Source of the DNA: JAGOZV01 sp964346445
Lineage (GTDB): Bacteria > Patescibacteriota > Saccharimonadia > Saccharimonadales > Saccharimonadaceae
DNA: 49,414 nucleotides
NCBI GenBank assembly: GCA_964346445.1
Contig: CAYFUI010000002.1
Location: 1-49,414 of the forward strand
Direction: 5' to 3'
Shown here: positions 25,178-32,879 of the stretch, one piece after another
How positions within the stretch are numbered: the first letter of the stretch is position 1
Layout of the letters: each line of letters starts with the position of its first letter
Made by a program: the position numbers and the translations under genes
Notes under the pieces: generated by a model
What the model was told of the DNA's origin: nothing
Databases searched by the model: none
The model's input: only the letters and a program-made list of their open reading frames with translations

Positions 25178-25185
25178 GGTTTAAG

Positions 25186-26808
25186 ATGGACGAACAACGT
25201 ATTCAACAGGATAGGCGGGCTCTTGATGAAGATGGTACACGCTTACGCTCTCAGGTATTAGGTTTTCAATACCTAGATTTACGCCCAATAGAAAATGAAC
25301 TGGAACTCGTAGAGGGTGTTATTCCTGTCGAGGAGATGAAAAAGAACTACCTAGTGCCCATCCGTGAAGGTGATGAATACAATCCATGGGAGTTTGGAAT
25401 AACAACACGTACGCCACAAAGTTATGTACGCCAACTTGAAAAAAGGTATGAAGACCAGGCATTAAAAGCCCGCTTTCTGTTGATTAGTGAGGGTGGCTAC
25501 CGGGCAATGATGCTTCGTTATGATCCGCCTCCAGTTGTTCATTATGATGATATAAAAATTTCTCGCGAAGGGGACAGTGAAACCATTGCCGAGGTAACCC
25601 GAACGTTACGACGTGTCGGCTCCGATGATATTTTTGATTATTTATTAACGCAAGCTGATGAATTAGGCGCAAGCGATATTCATATAGAGAACCTACGTAC
25701 TAGCATAAGGGTGCGTTTTAGAGTGGACGGTGTCTTACACCCCGTAGCAGACTTGGATAAAGACCGTTACCGCGTGATCCAAGGCGCCCTGGCTTCTAAT
25801 GCTGGTATCTCTACGGCCTCTAAAGAGCCTCAGTCGGGACATATTCAAAAAGAGGTTACACGCAATGGCAAGACGACTGTTTTAAATATCCGTGTAGAAA
25901 CTGTTCCTACTATTTATGGGTTAGACTCAGTTCTACGGTTATTTAATTTTGACCAAGAAAAACTAAACCTAGACCGGTTGTCACTCAGTGAAGAAAAGTT
26001 GTCACACATAAAAGAAGTTGTGAGCCATCCGCGGGGCTTAGTCCTGCTAGTTGGACCAACTGGTAGTGGTAAATCTACTACATTATATAGCATTATCAAT
26101 AGTCTTAATGACAGCACTCGTAAAATTATCACACTGGAGGACCCAGTAGAATTTGGCATAGACGGTATTTCACAAATTCCTGTAGATTCACGTACGCCAG
26201 CCGGCTTTGCCCAGGGCCTACGGTCCATCTTAAGGCTGGACCCAGATGTGGTTATGGTGGGTGAGGTTCGTGATGCCGATACAGCTAGAGCCGCCATCCA
26301 GGCCTCTATTACCGGTCACCTGGTGCTGTCTAGCTTCCACGCTAACTCTTCGGCAGCCGCATTTAGCCGAATGATAGATTTAATCGGTATAAACCCTATC
26401 TTTAGCTCTGCTGTTAGAATGGTTATTGCCCAGCGGCTTGTTAGGCGTTTAGATGATAAAACCAAAGAAGAGTATGAGCCAGATGAAGCTACAAAAAAAT
26501 GGGTGAAAGAAGTGCTTAAAGATTTGCCAGCGGACCGAGAAAAACCAGATTTAGACAATTTTAAGTTGTGGCGACCCGTCGCTTCGCCAGATAGTCCTTT
26601 TGGCTATAACGGCCGTATTGTCTTGATGGAGCAATTGCTAATGAGCGAGGAGATTCAAAAGTACATACGGGGTGATATAGCTGATACTAATACTGAAACC
26701 ATAGAAAAAACCGCCAGGGAGCAGGGCATGGTGACACTCCTGCAAGAGGGTGTATTAGCTGCCTTAGCTGGAAAGACAACCTTAGAAGAAGTAAACCGAA
26801 ATATTTAG
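25186..26808 (+). CDS. GspE/PilB-type secretion or pilus assembly ATPase
   Basis: A 540-residue hexameric ATPase for type IV pilus assembly or type II secretion. It has a divergent N-terminal domain (1-120), the N2 domain with ASDIHIE (162-168) and RFRVDG (177-182), Walker A GPTGSGKST (290-298), Asp box TLEDPVEF (316-323), Walker B and arginine region GEVRDADTARAA (359-370), and His box (around 378-386). The four-Cys zinc motif normally placed before GYNGR in PilB/GspE is missing. It is monocistronic and leaderless; the remaining pilus genes must lie elsewhere. Type IV pili are known in Saccharibacteria and would serve attachment or DNA uptake. Confidence 0.93.
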   Translation: MDEQRIQQDRRALDEDGTRLRSQVLGFQYLDLRPIENELELVEGVIPVEEMKKNYLVPIREGDEYNPWEFGITTRTPQSYVRQLEKRYEDQALKARFLLISEGGYRAMMLRYDPPPVVHYDDIKISREGDSETIAEVTRTLRRVGSDDIFDYLLTQADELGASDIHIENLRTSIRVRFRVDGVLHPVADLDKDRYRVIQGALASNAGISTASKEPQSGHIQKEVTRNGKTTVLNIRVETVPTIYGLDSVLRLFNFDQEKLNLDRLSLSEEKLSHIKEVVSHPRGLVLLVGPTGSGKSTTLYSIINSLNDSTRKIITLEDPVEFGIDGISQIPVDSRTPAGFAQGLRSILRLDPDVVMVGEVRDADTARAAIQASITGHLVLSSFHANSSAAAFSRMIDLIGINPIFSSAVRMVIAQRLVRRLDDKTKEEYEPDEATKKWVKEVLKDLPADREKPDLDNFKLWRPVASPDSPFGYNGRIVLMEQLLMSEEIQKYIRGDIADTNTETIEKTAREQGMVTLLQEGVLAALAGKTTLEEVNRNI

Positions 26809-26851
26809 TTGGCGGTACAGGTTGCCTCTTTTAATTTAAAGCAAAGTATGC

Positions 26852-26857
26852 TATAAT
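26852..26857 (+). promoter_or_regulatory. extended -10 promoter of rplS
   Basis: TATGCTATAAT gives an extended -10, with TTTTAA 17 bp upstream as a weak -35. The predicted leader is about 31 bases before the ATG at 26895. Confidence 0.65.
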
Positions 26858-26894
26858 AGGTAGTTGATTAAGATAATAAGTAAGAGAGAATCAA

Positions 26895-27275
26895 ATGACT
26901 GTAGATTTAATGAAAAAAGTTAACGAAGAACAGAAAAAGCCGGCTGTGGTTAACGTTAAAAGTGGCGATACCGTAAAGGTGCACCAAAAAATTAAAGAAG
27001 GTGCTAAAGAGCGCATACAAATTTTTGAAGGTGTTGTTATCCGGACAGATCGTAAAAATTCACACACCTCAAGAATTACAGTAAGAAAAACTGCCAGTGG
27101 GGTAGGTGTAGAAAAAAGTTTCCTCCTAAATAGCCCTCTGGTTGAAAAAGTTGAAGTTATTCGTCGTGGTAAGGTGCGTCGTAATTATCTTAGCTATTTA
27201 CGAGAACGTAGTGGTAAAAGCGCTCGCTTAACTGGCCAACATTTCGACAAAGAAGCTGTTAACGCTGTAGAGTAA
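26895..27275 (+). CDS. rplS: ribosomal protein L19
   Basis: A 126-residue large-subunit protein at the 30S-50S interface. The sequence has the family core: GDTVKVHQKI, RIQIFEGVVI, SRITVRK, GVGVEKSFLLNSP and KVRRNYLSYLRER. The length is usual. ATG is preceded by a weak GAGAG. It is followed after two bases by the RNase HII-YraN gene, the conserved rplS-rnhB order. Confidence 0.97.
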   Translation: MTVDLMKKVNEEQKKPAVVNVKSGDTVKVHQKIKEGAKERIQIFEGVVIRTDRKNSHTSRITVRKTASGVGVEKSFLLNSPLVEKVEVIRRGKVRRNYLSYLRERSGKSARLTGQHFDKEAVNAVE

Positions 27276-27277
27276 AA

Positions 27278-28240
27278 ATGCTTCTAGGTATTGATGAAGT
27301 AGGTCGTGGCCCCTGGGCGGGGCCACTTCTTGTTGGTGCAGTTATTTTACCTAAAAGTCCTGTAATAGAGGGTTTAACCGATAGCAAAAAATTATCAGCT
27401 AAAAAAAGACAAAAACTCAGTCAAGAAATTAAGGCAACGGCCTTAGCCTATTCTCTTGGTTGGGTGAGTGCAGAGGAGATTGACAACTATGGCCTAGGGC
27501 AAGCTTTAAAAACAGCTTGCATCAGGGCGGTTGAGCAAATCAACCTACCCTACGAGCATATCGTCATAGATGGCAATATAAACTTTTTAAAGGACTCCAG
27601 GTATGACAAAGGGGTGTCAGTCATTAAAAAGGCCGATCTTTTAGTGCCTGCAGTTTCCGCCGCTGCTATCGTTGCAAAAGTTGCCCGGGATAATTACATG
27701 AGTCAGCTAGCCCTCCGTCACCCTGAATACCATTTTAGTACCAATATGGGCTATGGGACGAAAGCCCATCGTCAAGCCATTGGGCGGCATGGCGTAACGC
27801 CATTTCACCGCTTAAGCTTTAAGCCTTTGGCGCCTTACCGCCAGCCTAGTGTTAAGGATCCACTAAATATTCCGCCAGCCTCCACTAGTAAGCAAAAAGG
27901 CGATCAGGCTGAAACAGTGGTGGCTAATTACCTCAAAGCTGCTGGTCACAAGGTTCTAAGGCGCAACTATAAAACAAAATGGTCCGAGATAGATATAATT
28001 AGCCTTAAGGGGGACGTAATTTATTTTACAGAGGTCAAGTACCGCTCCTCTACTGGTCAGGGAGGTGCCCTAGAGGCGGTTGATTATAAAAAACAAGAGC
28101 AAATGGCCTTGGCGGCTAAAGCATTTATGGCTACGAAGGTTAGGACCAGTAAAAACCAGTTTGGTTTAACGCCACGGCTGGCAGTAGGGCTAGTTGGCCC
28201 TAACTATCAACTGCTAGAATGGTTTCAAGTTTCTCTTTAA
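27278..28240 (+). CDS. RNase HII fused to a YraN (UPF0102) domain
   Basis: A 320-residue two-domain protein. Residues 1 to about 195 are RNase HII, with GIDEVGRGPWAGP (D6, E7), TDSKKLS, IDGN and the KADLLVPAVSAAAIVAKVARD block, which removes ribonucleotides and RNA-DNA hybrids. After a short linker, residues about 207-320 form a YraN domain with KGDQAE, RRNYKTKWSEIDII and FTEVKYRSS, a Holliday-junction-nuclease-like fold. In many bacteria rnhB and yraN are adjacent separate genes downstream of rplS; here they are one frame. The 3' end overlaps the convergent aminopeptidase gene by 41 bases. Confidence 0.93.
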   Translation: MLLGIDEVGRGPWAGPLLVGAVILPKSPVIEGLTDSKKLSAKKRQKLSQEIKATALAYSLGWVSAEEIDNYGLGQALKTACIRAVEQINLPYEHIVIDGNINFLKDSRYDKGVSVIKKADLLVPAVSAAAIVAKVARDNYMSQLALRHPEYHFSTNMGYGTKAHRQAIGRHGVTPFHRLSFKPLAPYRQPSVKDPLNIPPASTSKQKGDQAETVVANYLKAAGHKVLRRNYKTKWSEIDIISLKGDVIYFTEVKYRSSTGQGGALEAVDYKKQEQMALAAKAFMATKVRTSKNQFGLTPRLAVGLVGPNYQLLEWFQVSL

Positions 28241-30752
28241 CAGTTGTCCGGTGGTCTTCAATTTGTTTTACCTTAGCTTCTAAATCTTTAACTCCTAAAC
28301 TGATTACTCGTGTTAGGGCTGGGTCTTCTTTTAGCTCATGAAAAAATTCCGTGTATTCGTTAAGCTGTTTTCTAGTATACAACCCTGTAACGGCTAGACG
28401 GGCAAAGTCATCGTAACTTTTATCACCCTTAAAAGTTGTGTCCACCCAGGCCCAGTTGTCCTGCAGCCATTGCCAGGTTAGCGCGGTGCCCGCACTATTT
28501 CTTAAAAGCCGCACAAACCAATAAATGGCGTCTTGGGGGCGGTTGAACTGTTTGTCACTAATTTTATCTAAAAGTAGAGTAATTTTAGTGATATCAATAG
28601 TGGCAGTAAGGGCGCTTAGGATATCATCTTTTAGTTGCGGGTCACTTTCCTTAGGGTAGGTATTTAAGAGCTCGTTAAATAGCCGTCCGTCTTTTTCGTT
28701 TTTTATAACGGCACTTAAAAGGGGTACACGTGTCTCAGCGTCCATATTTTTAATCTTGGCACTCTGGGTAGCTTGGCGAGCCTTTTCAATAACTGTTTGG
28801 TCTTCAGCGTATAGCATCATGGCTAGAATAGTACCGCGCAACTTGGAGTCATTTTCACTTTCTCCTGGTATTCTTGTTAAGCCGAGGCGCTTATATTGGC
28901 TTTGTGCAAGCTTACCTGTTAATTTTTTTAAGTTCTGCTCGGCTGCTGCGTCATCTCTGACAAATTTCCTGAAAGACACTAAAAGGCTGCCAATTATACC
29001 CCACACCTGCTCATTCTCCTCGTCCTTAAATGGCTCTAAAATGTCTAAAAGCATGGCAGGTTCAATCAGGCCGCCGTTAGCCAGTAGCATGGCTTCGTTT
29101 AAAAATTGAATTTTATAATTATCGTCTAATTTATTAGCGGCAAATGCTTCTAAGATTTTTTGTCTCAATTCGGGGCTGTAGAGAGTAATGAAGTGTGAAG
29201 CATTTTGCTTATTTAAAATAAAGAGCTCATCTAAGTCTTCTAGTGGGAAGGTAATTTCTTGTTCTTCCATGACCATCGGTGCATTTTTGTGCGTCGAGTC
29301 GAGTGGGATTGGCCACAGCTGCTGCGTTTTCTTGTGATCACCTATAAAGAACTGCTCTTGTTTCATGATAATTTGTCCATCCTCAACCCTGGCGTGTACT
29401 ACTGGGAAGCCAGGTTGCCTAATCCACCTATTCATTAGGCTGGTGATATCTTGGTTGCTGGCCAGTGAAAGCTCTTCCCAAAGATGGTTGCCCACGGTGT
29501 TTTGGTACGCGTATTTTTCAAAATAATTTTGCAAGCCCTCTCTAAAGGCGCTTTCGCCTATTAAGTTTTTAACCATGTAAAGTAGGTGGCCGCCTTTTGC
29601 GTAAACAATTGCTCCATCAAACAGGGCACTAATTTCGTCGGGGTGGTTTACTTCAGACTGCACAGCCTGAACACCATCAAGGCTGTCACGGGCTAGGGCA
29701 TATGGCACCTCCATACAGGAAAAATCGTGCCATATGTTCCAGTGTGGGTGCAAGCTGTCTACTGCCAGGTATTCAATCATGTTGGCGAAGCTTTCATTAA
29801 GCCACAGGTCATTCCACCACTCCATCGTAACAAGGTTACCGAACCATTGGTGCGAAAGCTCGTGGGCAATTACTTTTGCAATTTGCTGTTTGCTGTCTAT
29901 GTCGGCATTTTCGTTAGCTAGGAGGGCACTTTCACGATAGGTTACTAGTCCCCAGTTTTCCATGGCGCCACTAGAAAAATCAGGCAGTGCTACTTGGTCA
30001 CTTTTTTCTAAAGGATATGGCACCCCAAAATAGTCATCATAAAAATCTATTAAATTGATAGCATTTTCTAGAGCAAAATCTAAACTATTGGGGGTGTGGA
30101 CGGGCGTGGCATAAACATTGACGGTAACACCATTTTTGGTAGTACCGGTTTTTTTAATTAATTCTCCGGCCACTATGGCTAAGAGGTAAGTGCTCATTAT
30201 AGGCGTGGTTTTAAAAGTGGTTACTAAGCGTCCATTTTCTTGTCTTTGAGTTTTTATTGGCTGGTTACTAAGTACCGTTATATCAGGCTGAGTGGTCACG
30301 GTTACGTTGAACTTAGCCTTCGCCTGGGGCTCATCAACACATGGGAACATTTCCCGCGCATGATGACTTTCAAATTGTGTAGCATAAAGCTTTTTTTGTA
30401 CGCCTTGATGGATGAAATTAGCAGGGTAGAGACCGTGCATAGCCGGTGTAATTAGTCCATGATACTTAATAGTGATAATTAAATTGGGATTTTCTGAAAT
30501 AACATTCTTAGGCAATGTAATATTTAACTCATCACCACTAAGTGTCCATTTAGCGGTGCGACCGTTTATATGGATACTATCGATATCTAGGCTTTTGGCG
30601 TGCAAAGAGATGATGCCGCTATCATTCTCATCTGGTACAGTTCCTTTTATAACCACCAAGCCCTTAAAGGTGTCAGTTTGTTCATTAATGTCTATAGAAA
30701 GGTCATATTCAGCCGGTCTAAATGTCCGTACTAGTCTTTTAACTTTTGTCAT
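28200..30752 (-). CDS. pepN: M1 family metallo-aminopeptidase (PepN-like)
   Basis: An 850-residue zinc aminopeptidase that trims N-terminal residues from peptides. It has the substrate-recognition motif GAMENWG, the zinc site HELSH (297-301) with WLNE (E320), and a long C-terminal alpha-helical ERAP1-C-like domain (about 500-840). The domain order and length are normal. No signal peptide is visible, so it is probably cytosolic, processing imported or internally produced peptides. TACAAT on the minus strand ends 7 bases before ATG, predicting a leaderless mRNA from a promoter shared with the divergent nuclease gene. Confidence 0.96.
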   Translation of the reverse strand: MTKVKRLVRTFRPAEYDLSIDINEQTDTFKGLVVIKGTVPDENDSGIISLHAKSLDIDSIHINGRTAKWTLSGDELNITLPKNVISENPNLIITIKYHGLITPAMHGLYPANFIHQGVQKKLYATQFESHHAREMFPCVDEPQAKAKFNVTVTTQPDITVLSNQPIKTQRQENGRLVTTFKTTPIMSTYLLAIVAGELIKKTGTTKNGVTVNVYATPVHTPNSLDFALENAINLIDFYDDYFGVPYPLEKSDQVALPDFSSGAMENWGLVTYRESALLANENADIDSKQQIAKVIAHELSHQWFGNLVTMEWWNDLWLNESFANMIEYLAVDSLHPHWNIWHDFSCMEVPYALARDSLDGVQAVQSEVNHPDEISALFDGAIVYAKGGHLLYMVKNLIGESAFREGLQNYFEKYAYQNTVGNHLWEELSLASNQDITSLMNRWIRQPGFPVVHARVEDGQIIMKQEQFFIGDHKKTQQLWPIPLDSTHKNAPMVMEEQEITFPLEDLDELFILNKQNASHFITLYSPELRQKILEAFAANKLDDNYKIQFLNEAMLLANGGLIEPAMLLDILEPFKDEENEQVWGIIGSLLVSFRKFVRDDAAAEQNLKKLTGKLAQSQYKRLGLTRIPGESENDSKLRGTILAMMLYAEDQTVIEKARQATQSAKIKNMDAETRVPLLSAVIKNEKDGRLFNELLNTYPKESDPQLKDDILSALTATIDITKITLLLDKISDKQFNRPQDAIYWFVRLLRNSAGTALTWQWLQDNWAWVDTTFKGDKSYDDFARLAVTGLYTRKQLNEYTEFFHELKEDPALTRVISLGVKDLEAKVKQIEDHRTTVKEKLETILAVDS

Positions 30753-30759
30753 AATAACT

Positions 30760-30772
30760 ATTGTACTATAAT
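30760..30772. promoter_or_regulatory. back-to-back leaderless promoters in 27 bp
   Basis: The 27 bases between the divergent start codons hold a leftward TACAAT (minus strand, 30765-30760) and a rightward TATAAT (30767-30772), one base apart. Each ends 7 bases from its start codon. Any -35 of one unit must lie inside the other gene. Confidence 0.65.
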
Positions 30773-30779
30773 ATTAAGT

Positions 30780-31478
30780 ATGTATCGCCGTCGCCGCGTC
30801 TTCTTTATCTCATTAGCCTTTGCCAGCTTGCTAATGTGGTTTACCAGCTTTATTCTGGATGACGAGGCTATCCCGCCACATGTTAGCGGTGGCGTGCAGG
30901 CAATCTCCTTGTCTAATAAGGACCTAGAGACCGCCAAGGCTACTCTAGAGGCCATTCCAGTTAAGGGCCGGGCGCCAAAAACTAATTATGCCAGGACGCA
31001 ATTTGGTAATGGCTGGCGTATAGTTCAAGGGTGCGATACGCGAAATACTATTTTAGCCAGAGACCTTACTAGTATACAAATTGGTGAAGATTGCAAGGTA
31101 GACAGTGGCTTACTGAATGACCCTTATACGGGTGGTATCATCAATTTTGAGCGAGGACCAAAAAGTAGCAGTGCGGTACAAATTGACCATGTTGTAGCCC
31201 TAAGTAATGCTTGGCAAACTGGTGCGCAGCAGCTGAGTGAGGCTAGGCGTATTGATTTTGCTAATGACCCCTTAAACTTATTGGCAGTCGACGGCCCAGC
31301 TAATCAGCAAAAAGGTGATAGTGACGCGGCCTCATGGTTGCCACGCAATAAGGCTTTTCGCTGTCCTTATATTGTCCGGCAGGTAGAGGTTAAGAAAAAA
31401 TATGACTTATGGGTGACGCCGCCTGAAAAAATAGCTATGACGGGCATTTTAAATAAATGCACAGCTGCTGTGAATTAA
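30780..31478 (+). CDS. exported or membrane-anchored HNH endonuclease (DUF1524/GmrSD-type)
   Basis: A 232-residue protein with a basic N-terminus (RRRR) and one hydrophobic segment (about 7-25) acting as signal peptide or anchor. The HNH core has IDHVVALSNAW (D136, H137), FANDPLNLLAV (N162, N166) and NQQKGDSDAASWLP. Four cysteines (85, 105, 195, 227) outside the membrane could form two disulfides, consistent with export. Similar secreted HNH proteins are common in Actinobacteria, the usual hosts of Saccharibacteria. A role in breaking down external DNA for nucleotide scavenging is inferred. It is leaderless, divergent from pepN. Confidence 0.88.
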   Translation: MYRRRRVFFISLAFASLLMWFTSFILDDEAIPPHVSGGVQAISLSNKDLETAKATLEAIPVKGRAPKTNYARTQFGNGWRIVQGCDTRNTILARDLTSIQIGEDCKVDSGLLNDPYTGGIINFERGPKSSSAVQIDHVVALSNAWQTGAQQLSEARRIDFANDPLNLLAVDGPANQQKGDSDAASWLPRNKAFRCPYIVRQVEVKKKYDLWVTPPEKIAMTGILNKCTAAVN

Positions 31479-31574
31479 TATCTTTAGTTTTACCGTACAC
31501 TTAATTTCAACGTAGTATATTTATATAATATTCAGTACTAAGAGGTAGTATTACTAAAAAATAGGCTAAAATGC

Positions 31575-31603
31575 TTGCTTTTTAAGCAAAACGGGAGTAT
31601 AAT
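31575..31603 (+). promoter_or_regulatory. nusA promoter with palindrome over the -35
   Basis: TTGCTT (31575-31580), 17 bp, TATAAT (31598-31603). The -35 is the left arm of a perfect palindrome TTGCTT-TTT-AAGCAA (31575-31589), which could be an operator. Predicted transcription start is near 31610. Confidence 0.7.
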
Positions 31604-31617
31604 AAAAATAGTAGTTT

Positions 31618-31644
31618 AGTCCGGCCAATCAGGTCGGCTTTTTT
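31618..31644 (+). terminator. nusA: hairpin plus T-run in the nusA leader, probable attenuator
   Basis: CCGGCC (31621-31626) pairs with GGTCGG (31632-31637) including one G-U, loop AATCA, extended by AG/CT pairs around a bulged T, and followed by six T (31639-31644). It lies wholly between the promoter and the Shine-Dalgarno AAGGAG (31648-31653), so termination here would prevent NusA synthesis. Confidence 0.65.
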
Positions 31645-31658
31645 AATAAGGAGTAGCT

Positions 31659-32789
31659 ATGGCTATAGAAGAAATTAATCTAAAACAATTAACCCAAGCT
31701 GTGAGGGTAATAACCGAAGAAAAGAACCTACCAGAAGAAACGGTCCTGGATGTTATTGAGCAGGCCATTGCTGCCGCTTGGCGCCGCGACAATGGTGAAC
31801 GAGACCAAGAAGTCCGGGCGGAGCTAAATATTAACGATGGGTCAGCCCAGGTGTTTATTCGCCGAAATGTAGTAGAAGAAGTAACAAACCCCGTAAATGA
31901 AATAACTCTAGAAGAGGCCAAAGAAATAAACCCAGAGGTAGCAGAAGATGGTTATGTTGAAGAAAGTTTTGCGGTTACCGGTTTTGGTCGGGTAGCCGCT
32001 CAAACTGCAAAACAGGTGGTTATCCAGCGCCTACGAGAGGCAGAGCGTGAAGTAGTGTTGGAAGAGTATGAAGATAAAATTGGTACTATAGTTAATGGGG
32101 TGGTGCAGCGAGTAGAGCCAAAATTAGTAAGAATCGACTTAGGCAAGGCGGTAGGACTAATGCCTTATTCTGAGCAAATTCAAGGTGAGTATTATGGTAT
32201 AGGTAGCCGCATGCGGGTCTACATTAAAGATATAGAACGTGAAAACCGCGGTCCACAATTAATTCTTAGTCGGGGTAATGAAGCATTTGTTGAAGAGTTG
32301 TTTAAACAAGAGGTGCCCGAAATAGAGACAGGGGCGGTGGAAATTAAGAATGTCGCCAGAGAGTCGGGACGTCGGACCAAAATTGCCGTTATTAGTTATG
32401 TACCCGGTGTAGACCCTGTTGGCACATTTGTTGGTGGTCATGGCACTAGGGTGCAGGCCGTCATGAATGAAATAGGTGACCAAGAAAAAATCGATATTGT
32501 ACCTTATGACGAAGACCCAGCTACCTTTATTACTAACGCTCTCAGTCCAGCGGAGGTGATTTCTGTAGAAATAGATGAACCAAATAAGACAGCCACCGTT
32601 TATGTGTCCGAAGATCAACAGTCGATTGCTATCGGTAGAGCCGGTCAAAACGTCCGTCTAGCAAGCCGTTTAACTGGTTATGAGTTGAATATTGAAGCTA
32701 AGCAGCCAGAACCAAAAGCTGCACCAAAGCCACGTATTAATGCCGAAGATAGCTTATTTGATGCGTTGGAGAGCACTGAAGAGAATTAG
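31659..32789 (+). CDS. nusA: transcription termination/antitermination factor NusA
   Basis: A 376-residue RNA polymerase-associated factor controlling pausing and hairpin termination. It has the N-terminal domain (about 1-125), an S1 domain (about 130-200, GTIVNGVVQRVE), and two KH domains (about 200-345) with SYVPGVDPVGTFVGG and IGRAGQNVRLASRLTG. It ends shortly after KH2 and lacks the acidic repeats of E. coli NusA, as in most non-proteobacterial forms. The usual rimP neighbour is absent; nusA stands alone with its own promoter, an attenuator-like hairpin and AAGGAG. Confidence 0.96.
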   Translation: MAIEEINLKQLTQAVRVITEEKNLPEETVLDVIEQAIAAAWRRDNGERDQEVRAELNINDGSAQVFIRRNVVEEVTNPVNEITLEEAKEINPEVAEDGYVEESFAVTGFGRVAAQTAKQVVIQRLREAEREVVLEEYEDKIGTIVNGVVQRVEPKLVRIDLGKAVGLMPYSEQIQGEYYGIGSRMRVYIKDIERENRGPQLILSRGNEAFVEELFKQEVPEIETGAVEIKNVARESGRRTKIAVISYVPGVDPVGTFVGGHGTRVQAVMNEIGDQEKIDIVPYDEDPATFITNALSPAEVISVEIDEPNKTATVYVSEDQQSIAIGRAGQNVRLASRLTGYELNIEAKQPEPKAAPKPRINAEDSLFDALESTEEN

Positions 32790-32812
32790 CACTCTATTGA
32801 CACGACTGCTAA
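32786..32812 (+). promoter_or_regulatory. CIRCE element (HrcA operator) upstream of clpC
   Basis: TTAGCACTC (32786-32794), nine bases, GACTGCTAA (32804-32812). The consensus is TTAGCACTC-N9-GAGTGCTAA, so the left half is perfect and the right half has one mismatch. It overlaps the -35 of the clpC promoter and also the last codons and stop of nusA. HrcA repression relieved by heat or misfolded protein is expected. Confidence 0.88.
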
Positions 32813-32825
32813 TTTTCGCTAAAAT
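32797..32825 (+). promoter_or_regulatory. clpC promoter, near-consensus
   Basis: TTGACA (32797-32802), 17 bp, TAAAAT (32820-32825). This is a housekeeping-sigma promoter, with a leader of about 48 bases and AAGGAGGG before the ATG. The CIRCE operator lies across its -35. Confidence 0.85.
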
Positions 32826-32879
32826 CAGATTAGTTAAAGAGCACTGGGTTTAATGAAATAAACCTGCTCAAGGAGGGCT

